A DNA stretch of 11,290 nt from Dunaliella salina. Lineage: Eukaryota > Chlorophyta > Chlorophyceae > Chlamydomonadales > Dunaliellaceae. The notes under the pieces are model-generated. The model saw nothing but the letters and a program-made list of their open reading frames with translations. It ran no database searches and was not told where the DNA came from. The stretch lies in assembly GCA_002284615.2 (NCBI GenBank), contig MU070224.1, positions 46,988 to 58,277 on the forward strand. Direction: 5' to 3'. Position 1 is the first letter of the stretch. Every line of letters begins with the position of its first letter. The position numbers were made by a program, and so were the translations under genes. Of this stretch, positions 9,201 to 11,290 are shown one piece after another.

Positions 9201-10404
9201 AGCAGTACATCCTTGAGGGCATCTGTCAGTCAGCAAATCTCCCTGCCCCATGCAAAACCTGAGCATCTTGCCAATGCAGCCACTAGCACCCAGCTGCGCT
9301 CAGGCGGCACCTACGCTCAAGCAGCGCCTCACCAAGCCTGGGATTCTCAAAGAAATGAGGCAGTCCTGCTGCACAACAAGGCTGCTCACCAGGTTGCTGC
9401 AGCCGCCCTGTACCGCGCACAGGTGGGTGCACATATTCTGATTGCATGCAAGTGGGTGCACATACTCTGATTGCATTCTAGAGTACCCAAGATCCCTCAG
9501 GTCCGATGAAAGCTTCATCATAAGCTCTATGTCCACCACACTCTATACAAGCATCTTGAAACATCAATTCAGAGGGGTCCGGCTCGCCGACTTGCCAGAA
9601 ATGCTCTTTCCCAACTTTTTTCTCAAACCTGACCATGCCAACCATCTTATTCCATCAAATATCAAGTTTCTTAAAAAATCATGAAAATCAGAGGACCCCA
9701 GATCACTTTCCTGGCCTCAGATTACCCAAAAGTGGCCCACAACTTCACCCTGGGACCAACATTCCACTCCAAAAATTTTTTTTCCATAAATCTTACATGA
9801 TATGCTAACATTCTGCACATTCATGGGAAAGTAGGAGGTCAAATTTTGACATTTTTGGCACCCCTCGTTCTGGATTTTCTCTAAGGGAAATGGCTGAAAT
9901 TCTGTATCTCACCAACCACCGGGTACTTTCACTCCATTTTTGGGCAATGATAATCGTTTTGTACAAGGACTCCAAATCACAAAAAAACACTTAATTTGGT
10001 GCAGTGATTGATATGGAATGGAGATTTGGCAGTGAAAACTAGGGTCCACGCCGCGGCAACTTAAGCATGTGTGCCCAAACTGGTAAGCCTCATGCTCCGC
10101 TGCTAGAGAAAGCCCATAGGAATCAACCTCGAAGCTTACCAGTTTGGGCACACAAATGCAGGGAGCATGCAAAAAACACCTGACTTTGGGCCTAAGCTGG
10201 CCCCCTCTGTGAAAACATGCTCCTTTTCAGGTACTTCAGGAAACCTTCCTTTTACGAAGGCTTGCAATTTATCCAAAGGAGACACAAGCCATTGAAAAGC
10301 GTCGACAGCTTGAATCTACCAAATGCAGCTACAAATATCTTGTAGGTCCACATAACAATATACAAGGGAGAATGCAGGCACTTTTTGCAAACTGCAATTG
10401 CTAA
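229..10404 (+). CDS. Intron-rich nuclear gene of unknown function, at least 9 coding exons (overall span)
   Basis: I do not recognise the protein. The model joins nine exons with GT...AG introns of about 795, 578, 761, 1196, 3543, 276, 329 and 808 bp. Donors are GTGACG, GTGGGT, GTACGT, GTCAGT, GTGAGT, GTATGC, GTAGGG and GTGGGT; acceptors end in TGCAG, TACAG, CCCAG, TGTAG, CTCAG, CGCAG, TACAG and TTCAG. All eight junctions keep phase: five are phase 0, and three split a codon (G+GT, AT+G, G+GA). That agreement is the main support, because no homology was usable. Counting from ATG 229 to the TAA at 10402-10404, the product would be about 629 residues. It has a Ser-rich low-complexity first third, then Ala/Leu/Arg-rich segments likely to be helical, an Ala/Gln/Ser-rich segment and a basic end. 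I see no signal peptide, membrane span or catalytic motif. Most introns carry repeats, and the largest (intron 5) holds nested transposons. Both gene ends are uncertain. Confidence 0.7.
249..784 (+). CDS. Exon 1 of the model: Ser-rich low-complexity segment
   Basis: This exon stays open for about 178 codons and has a far higher G+C content than its flanks. The protein begins QAVPSREDLTAWASQLEGER, then becomes Ser-rich with acidic and Pro-rich stretches, so it is probably disordered. An AGC/CAG-rich tract at about 343-395 encodes mostly Ser here. The 3' border is the donor CCAG|GTGACG after 784, leaving one base (G) that joins GT of exon 2. Without splicing the frame would run to TGA at 820-822. 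The 5' border is ambiguous. Acceptors TTTGCAG (exon from 211) and TTGTTGCAG (exon from 249) both lie in an open frame. There is also an in-frame ATG at 229, with an in-frame TGA upstream at 190-192, so this could be the true first coding exon. Confidence 0.72.
828..959 (+). repeat. Direct repeat pair, 40 bp, in intron 1
   Basis: Copies at 828-867 and 920-959 differ at 3 of 40 positions. Each has a TTTTTGTGTG core followed by (C/T)CTRATCACATG and ends in ATTTGCA. The 52 bp between them is also TG/CA-rich and partly similar. The pair lies just inside intron 1. The remainder of the intron up to 1280 holds nothing I can name. Confidence 0.85.
1281..1671 (+). repeat. Four tandem units duplicating the exon 2 acceptor and exon start
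   Basis: Units begin at 1281, 1387, 1482 and 1577, with periods of 106, 95 and 95 bp. Each starts CAGGTG, runs through a CTGATCCTGCATCTGCC-like block, and the first three end in (C/A)CACTTTTGCCTG just before the next CAG. The last unit is the functional start of exon 2. The first three are decayed: two earlier acceptors lead to early stops, and the first unit has lost the pattern. So an intron/exon border was amplified as a minisatellite. Confidence 0.85.
1580..1671 (+). CDS. Exon 2 of the model: short helical segment
   Basis: The exon has two leading bases (GT), which complete the codon begun by exon 1, then 30 open codons containing SFDERRALHRVQQQ, and a strong donor CAG|GTGGGT. It ends in phase 0. 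The acceptor ACTTTTGCCTGCAG at 1579 is the last of three nearly identical acceptors spaced about 95 bp apart. Entry at the earlier two (1389 and 1484) in the same phase meets TGA at 1410 and TAG at 1532, so only this acceptor keeps the frame open. The charged, Gln-rich end continues directly into the basic helical segment of exon 3. Function unknown. Confidence 0.72.
1672..2249 (+). other. Intron 2: pyrimidine tract and two short hairpins
   Basis: The intron starts with a C/T-rich stretch at about 1684-1785. There is an inverted repeat TGACTCAG...CTGAGTCA at 1794-1801 and 1814-1821 with a 12-base loop. Another, GCGTGTGC...GCACACGC, lies at 1985-1992 and 2003-2010. Neither is clearly functional. 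I see no coding segment or transposon end here. Confidence 0.6.
2250..2369 (+). CDS. Exon 3 of the model: basic Ala-rich helical segment
   Basis: Exactly 40 codons, phase 0 at both ends, between the acceptor AACGTACAG and the near-ideal donor CAG|GTACGT. The protein begins IALRGYVSKAAAIAGAF and contains HLGQPVRRAVRMAETAMDPADQ-type helix-forming, Arg-rich sequence. Together with the end of exon 2 it would form one continuous amphipathic or basic helical region. No known motif is evident. The G+C-rich block stands out sharply from the AT-rich intron on both sides, which supports it as an exon. Confidence 0.75.
2456..2790. repeat. AT-rich inverted-repeat segment in intron 3, possible decayed MITE
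   Basis: The right end contains a perfect 9-bp stem, AATTCGCGT (2753-2761) and ACGCGAATT (2767-2775), with a 5-base loop. It sits inside a looser palindrome ending in GCGC on both sides. The left end carries GCATAAAATTCG at 2495-2506, which is inverted relative to CGAATTTATGC at 2771-2781 with one base of difference. This suggests a degraded element with inverted ends about 280 bp apart. No target-site duplication could be found. Confidence 0.35.
2660..2702 (+). other. tRNA-like relic (T-arm and B-box)
   Basis: The sequence CCAGG-TTCGAGC-CTTGG at about 2677-2693 folds as a 5-bp stem with a 7-base loop exactly like a tRNA T-arm. It contains the B-box form GGTTCGAGCC (2679-2688). Upstream, TGGTTGAGCATGG at 2660-2672 resembles an A-box/D-arm. 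The two boxes are too close together, no anticodon arm fits, and the acceptor pairing is poor. This is not a working tRNA; it is a truncated tRNA pseudogene or the head of a SINE. Confidence 0.35.
3131..3487 (+). CDS. Exon 4 of the model: Leu/Ala-rich then Ser-rich segment
   Basis: The exon is 119 open codons, phase 0 at both ends. The acceptor is ATTCACGCCCAG at 3130 and the donor is ACG|GTCAGT after 3487. An alternative in-phase acceptor, CTCCCAG at 3163, would remove 11 residues. The first half has a Leu-rich amphipathic stretch (DPLLEPLLKLAGNLSEAARE). The middle is an Ala/Ser/Gly/Thr linker, and the end has another charged helical stretch (ASLEEWLSRARQLDSDRP). This pattern suggests helices joined by flexible linker, possibly for protein-protein contact, but that is inference. 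No family is recognised. Confidence 0.72.
3698..4378 (+). mobile_element. Transposon family copy A with its flanking duplication
   Basis: The element runs from CAGAG at 3707 to ATCTG ending at 4369, about 663 bp, in intron 4. It shares the whole consensus order with copies D and E. That order is a GCATG-CTCC block, GAACCCT at 3857, CTATTC-GGACCACCT at about 3888, TTGTACCAG at about 3940, a (GG)TCAA-TT-GACC-like core, GCAGGATGTT and a GTCTCAGG-TGGAG block. It ends with a GAAAGAGC-TGTCT-GCAA tail. Flanking 9-mers ATTCTCTTT (3698-3706) and CTTTTCTTT (4370-4378) match at 7 of 9 positions, consistent with an old 9-bp TSD. No protein is encoded, so it is non-autonomous. Confidence 0.7.
4217..4241 (+). 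repeat. (TTTC)n microsatellite
   Basis: About 24 bases of TTTC repeats with one interruption, ending in TAG. It lies inside copy A, where other copies read AGTGATCTGG, so it expanded after this copy inserted. It resembles a splice acceptor but sits within repeat sequence. Confidence 0.85.
4370..4683 (+). other. Rest of intron 4, no feature seen
   Basis: This is AT-rich sequence between copy A and exon 5. It contains no open frame with matching splice phase and no repeat I can name. It ends in a TTTGTGCTCCACTTTGTAG-type pyrimidine-rich acceptor. Confidence 0.5.
4684..4772 (+). CDS. Exon 5 of the model
   Basis: The exon has 29 codons plus two bases (AT) between the pyrimidine-rich acceptor CCACTTTGTAG and the consensus donor GTGAGT. 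It enters in phase 0, matching exon 4. The sequence starts VDASYAIQAAIQAGLPPPSS and ends FMNAAISY plus a split Met codon completed by exon 6. The first part looks helical, followed by a Pro/Ser turn. The following intron is the longest of the gene, about 3.5 kb, because of stacked transposon insertions. Confidence 0.72.
4903..5011 (+). repeat. Direct repeat pair, 48 bp, in intron 5
   Basis: Copies at 4903-4950 and 4964-5011 agree at about 39 of 48 positions. Both begin CTGCTCTTGGTC and include TGTGAT(G/A)G(G/A)TGGCAT and ACAGAT. They form a diverged two-unit tandem array with a 61-bp period. No coding potential is apparent. The stretch from 5012 to 5179 holds nothing I can name. Confidence 0.8.
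5180..5485 (+). repeat. Minisatellite built from the transposon C junction
   Basis: There are three main units starting at 5180, 5243 and 5331. The basic unit is about 63 bp; the second has an internal duplication of about 25 bp. Each contains GGGATG(A/C)GGGCTGACAATAG followed by CAGAGGGGGCTATCTGAGGC. The latter is the 5' terminus of transposon copy C, and ACAATAG is its flanking duplication. The array is thus an amplified flank/element junction. The third unit is interrupted by the foldback element at 5362-5451. Confidence 0.85.
5362..5451. mobile_element. 90-bp palindromic foldback element with 5-bp target duplication
   Basis: Two 45-base arms meet at 5406/5407 with no loop (centre GCTAGC|GCTAGC), and 39 of 45 positions pair. 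The ends are T(C/G)TTGACGTT. Direct repeats GGCTG flank it at 5357-5361 and 5452-5456. The uninterrupted target is visible in the neighbouring minisatellite units as GGGCTGACAATAG, which fixes the insertion precisely. It is too short to encode a protein. Transcription through it would give a long hairpin. Confidence 0.9.
5674..6150 (+). mobile_element. Transposon family copy B, inserted inside copy C
   Basis: The copy starts CAGAATGGGCTATCTGAGGC, followed by TCAGGTGTTTTTTGCACGCTCC (given from about 5700), and ends GGCCAGATAGCCCACTCTG at 6150. It is about 477 bp, shorter than A, D and E. The block between the GCCC-ACCTGG region and the AAGAATGCC region is missing. The central palindrome AAGGTCAAAATTTGACCTT lies at 5867-5885. 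Sequence on each side (TCTATTCCAGGCCACC before, TTTTTAGTGACTTTGG after) continues the same family, so B interrupts C. A clear 9-bp duplication was not found. Confidence 0.65.
6408..7164. mobile_element. About 757-bp GC-patterned insert splitting copy C
   Basis: The segment lies between two parts of copy C that are contiguous in the other copies, so it is an insertion. It holds an exact 35-bp direct repeat beginning GGAGCGACGACGCAAGCGAA at 6417-6451 and 6906-6940. The similarity extends through GGCCGCCACT-ATGAA for about 57 bp in all. A third partial copy (GTGGAGCGACGA) lies near 7047. No clear terminal repeat or target duplication is seen. A 63-codon open frame at 6698-6889 resembles no protein I know. 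The GC-rich, repeated GCAAGCGAAGCG style resembles intergenic repeats of green-algal organelle genomes, but that is only an impression. Confidence 0.5.
6532..6722. repeat. Inverted and direct repeats inside the insert
   Basis: TATTACTATCCTATAGGCAACC (given here as positions 6532-6553) is roughly inverted at 6663-6684, where GGTTGTCTACAGGATAGTA occurs. CAACCTTTGAG also occurs directly at about 6550 and 6690, each time followed by CAC and a second (A/C)CTYTGAG. A small element or a partly duplicated hairpin is possible. Nothing is coding. Confidence 0.55.
7336..8315 (+). other. Remainder of intron 5, no feature seen
   Basis: About 980 bp of AT-rich sequence between copy C and exon 6. A 68-codon open frame at 7817-8023 has no splice signals that match the gene's phase and no recognisable composition. 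The end (8270-8315) is a long T/C-rich tract, suitable as a polypyrimidine tract. Confidence 0.5.
8316..8404 (+). CDS. Exon 6 of the model: charged helical segment
   Basis: A long pyrimidine-rich tract ending in TTCCTCAG (8308-8315) precedes one base that completes the ATG left split by exon 5. Then come 29 open codons (QRDAIPREILEQHLRSGHTA... LHAL) and one final base before the donor GTATGC. The phase at both ends agrees with the neighbours across a 3.5-kb intron, which is non-trivial support. A longer open frame begins at ATG 8224, but its first 30 codons lie in the pyrimidine-rich intron end and are probably not coding. Function unknown. Confidence 0.68.
8681..8784 (+). CDS. Exon 7 of the model: acidic segment
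   Basis: The acceptor is TTCTTTACGCAG at 8680. Two bases (GA) complete the Gly codon split after exon 6. Then 34 open codons follow (EHVRDGVKDAEAASEIERTF... DDMVAQ), ending in phase 0 at the donor CAG|GTAGGG. With the end of exon 6 this forms a continuous charged region that may be helical or coiled, followed by an acidic, Pro/Asn-containing linker. No recognised domain. Confidence 0.72.
8785..9113 (+). other. Intron 7, no feature seen
   Basis: This intron runs from GTAGGG to GTGCGTACAG. The exon 7 frame stays open through it to 9216, so retention would not stop translation at once. However, its composition is A/C-rich with AAAA and CCAAAA runs unlike the exons, and exon 8 is read in another frame. 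Confidence 0.5.
9114..9422 (+). CDS. Exon 8 of the model: Ala/Gln/Ser-rich segment
   Basis: The exon is 103 open codons, phase 0 at both ends, from the acceptor GTGCGTACAG at 9113 to the donor CAG|GTGGGT. It starts VVRGDAPWQHTASLEHPPV, passes through a Ser/Gln-rich low-complexity middle and ends in an Ala-rich helical stretch (HNKAAHQVAAAALYRAQ). The donor is duplicated 29 bp downstream. Using the second copy would add 29 nt and change the phase, so the first is the functional choice in this model. Confidence 0.72.
9423..9476 (+). repeat. Tandem duplication of the exon 8 donor region
   Basis: GTGGGTGCACATATTCTGAT... at 9423-9447 is repeated at 9452-9476 with one mismatch in 25 and a period of 29 bp. 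The first copy begins exactly at the donor, so a second GTGGGT donor stands 29 bp downstream. Its use would shift the frame. Confidence 0.88.
9570..10209 (-). mobile_element. Transposon family copy D, reverse orientation
   Basis: On the plus strand it runs from CAGAGGGGTCCGGC at 9570 to GGCCCCCTCTG ending at 10209 (640 bp). Read on the minus strand it follows copy E almost throughout. Shared blocks are GGACCCTAGTTTTCA, TTTGGAGTCCTTGTAC, CGGTGGTTGGT(G/C)AGATACA, TTTCAGCCATTTCCC, CTTAGAGAAAATCCAG, AGGGGTGCCAAA, GTCAAAATTTGACC, CCCAGGGTGAAG and ATCTGAGGCCAGGA. The flanks TTGAAACAT (about 9556-9564, five bases before the end) and TGAAAACAT (10210-10218) may be a decayed duplication. It ends 21 bp before exon 9. 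Confidence 0.75.
10068..10154. repeat. Perfect 21-bp inverted repeat within copy D
   Basis: Arms 10068-10088 (TGTGTGCCCAAACTGGTAAG plus C) and 10134-10154 are exact reverse complements around a 45-base spacer. Similarity continues a few bases outwards with a small gap (GCAT). The stem is in the 5' subterminal part of the transposon. Copy E keeps only one recognisable arm (about 10588-10602), so this is not a constant feature of the family. Confidence 0.85.
10231..10404 (+). CDS. Exon 9 of the model: basic C-terminal segment, end uncertain
   Basis: The acceptor TGCTCCTTTTCAG at 10230 opens a phase-0 frame that reads VLQETFLLRRLAIYPKETQA, then a basic stretch IEKRRQLESTKCSYKYL. At 10342 there is a plausible phase-0 donor GTAGGT, which would end the exon at 10341 after 37 codons. 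Without splicing the frame continues 20 more codons to TAA at 10402-10404. I see no TGTAA, the usual green-algal polyadenylation signal, in the following 880 bp. That mildly favours a donor and further exons outside the window. Copy D of the transposon family ends only 21 bp upstream of this exon. Confidence 0.66.
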   Translation, partial: VLQETFLLRRLAIYPKETQAIEKRRQLESTKCSYKYLVGPHNNIQGRMQALFANCNC

Positions 10405-10450
10405 CTCGCAACAGAAGAACACTCTGTTATAAATTTTGCTGGAAGGGCTT

Positions 10451-11113
10451 AAAAAGTACCAGAGGGGGGTGACAGGGACCACAAAAAGGGGTACTTTTTT
10501 CAAATGTTCCCAAAGCGAGGGGCCCATGATCGGCAAGTTCCAAGCTTAGGACCAAAATGTGCTTCCAACATACCTGAGCTTAAATCTTGCCAGTTGTGGG
10601 CAAGATGCCAAATCAGTCGCAGCGTGAACCCTAATTTTCACCACCAAATCTCTATTCCGGACCACCTGCTGCACCAAATTGGTGATTTTTGGTGATTTGG
10701 AGTCCTTGTACCAGAATCAATATTGTTGCAAAAGAATGTGGAGCAAAAGGACTCGGTGGTTGGTCAGATACAGGGTTTCAGCCAATTCCCTTAGAGAAAA
10801 TCCAGCACTAGGGGTGCCAAAGGTCAATTTTTGACCTTTTTCCCACACTTTTAAGCATGCAGGATGTTAGCATTGCACATGAGAGTTATATATTCAGAAA
10901 TTTTAGAGTGAAAATTGGTCTCAGGGTGGAGCTGTGGGCCATTTTAGGGTGATCTGAGGCCAGGAGAGTGATCTGGGGTCAACCGATTTTCGTCATTTGT
11001 TCGGGAACATAGTTTTTTATTGTTGTTATAATTGTTCGCATGGTTAGATTTGGAAAATTTTGGCAGGAACACTTTTAACAACTTGGGCCCGTCACCCCCC
11101 TCTGAAAAAGTAC
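10451..11113 (+). mobile_element. Transposon family copy E with perfect 9-bp target duplication
   Basis: The element is 10460-11104 (645 bp). Its ends CAGAGGGGGGTGAC (10460-10473) and GTCACCCCCCTCTG (11091-11104) are perfect 14-bp inverted repeats. The 9-mer AAAAAGTAC stands immediately outside on both sides (10451-10459 and 11105-11113). It contains the family blocks shared with copies A to D. These include the core AAGGTCAATTTTTGACCTTT at about 10819-10838 and GGGTGATCTGAGGCCAGGAG at about 10948. No transposase is encoded. A 9-bp duplication fits Mutator-like elements; the CAGAG end is also reminiscent of hAT, which makes 8-bp duplications. Confidence 0.85.
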
Positions 11114-11290
11114 CACGCATTGTCATTTGTTTAAAGAGGACTTTCATAATTTGTTTAGAACAAACTTTTGTTATTTGTTGGATAGAGCGATGTTTTGCTG
11201 CAGTGTACAGGGGCTAGGTTTTTGTGCCCCTTTACCATCTTTTACAGCTGGCGTGAGTCAGGGAACAGCCATGAGCTTTAGGCTGGAAAC
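11114..11290 (+). other. Trailing non-coding stretch
   Basis: T-rich sequence with no open exon that I can connect in phase. A possible acceptor TTTTACAG at 11247 is followed in phase 0 by TGA after two codons. It could still be an exon of a different phase or simply intron. Confidence 0.4.

Noticed and set aside
9805..9990. Minus-strand frame in copy D as a transposase fragment
   Set aside because: It is only 61 codons, is not kept open in copies A, B, C or E, and shows no transposase motif.
11240..11290. Possible further exon after the acceptor at 11247
   Set aside because: In the phase required by exon 9 it meets TGA after two codons, and the window ends before another border can be judged.

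Overview
This looks like nuclear DNA of a eukaryote, most likely a chlorophyte green alga. A Dunaliella- or volvocalean-type genome is my best guess, but the sequence does not prove it. The evidence is short G/C-richer coding blocks separated by long AT- and TG-rich introns, canonical GT...AG borders with (T/C)GCAG-type acceptors, a protein rich in Ser, Ala and Gln, and many short repeats. There are no bacterial operons, Shine-Dalgarno sites or long open frames. The longest open frames are single exons or accidents inside repeats.

Layout: one plus-strand, intron-rich gene fills the window. I can chain nine coding exons: about 249-784, 1580-1671, 2250-2369, 3131-3487, 4684-4772, 8316-8404, 8681-8784, 9114-9422 and 10231-10341 (or to a stop at 10402-10404). 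All eight junctions preserve reading phase, including three split codons (784/1580, 4772/8316 and 8404/8681). I recognise no domain. The product has a Ser-rich, probably disordered N-terminal part, then several Ala/Leu/Arg-rich helical segments, an Ala/Gln-rich segment and a basic C-terminal segment. The 5' end (ATG at 229, or an upstream exon) and the 3' end are both unresolved.

The introns are full of repeats. The main family is a non-autonomous DNA transposon of about 480-660 bp, without its insertions, with CAGAG...CTCTG ends. Five copies are visible: A 3707-4369 (+), B 5674-6150 (+), C 5464-7326 (+), D 9570-10209 (-) and E 10460-11104 (+). E is the cleanest, with 14-bp terminal inverted repeats and a perfect 9-bp target-site duplication (TSD). 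C is split twice: by copy B, and by an unrelated GC-patterned insert at about 6408-7164. The start of C has also been amplified into a minisatellite (5180-5485), which in turn carries a 90-bp palindromic foldback insertion with a 5-bp TSD (5362-5451). Intron 5 is therefore a four-layer stack of events.

Two splice sites of the host gene have been duplicated in tandem. The exon 2 acceptor plus the start of its exon is repeated four times at about 95-106 bp (1281-1671). The exon 8 donor is repeated once at a 29-bp period (9423-9476). I found no convincing gene on the minus strand, no standard RNA gene, no CRISPR array and no evidence for a new multi-gene system. The noteworthy content is the nested repeat history and the repeat-duplicated splice sites.
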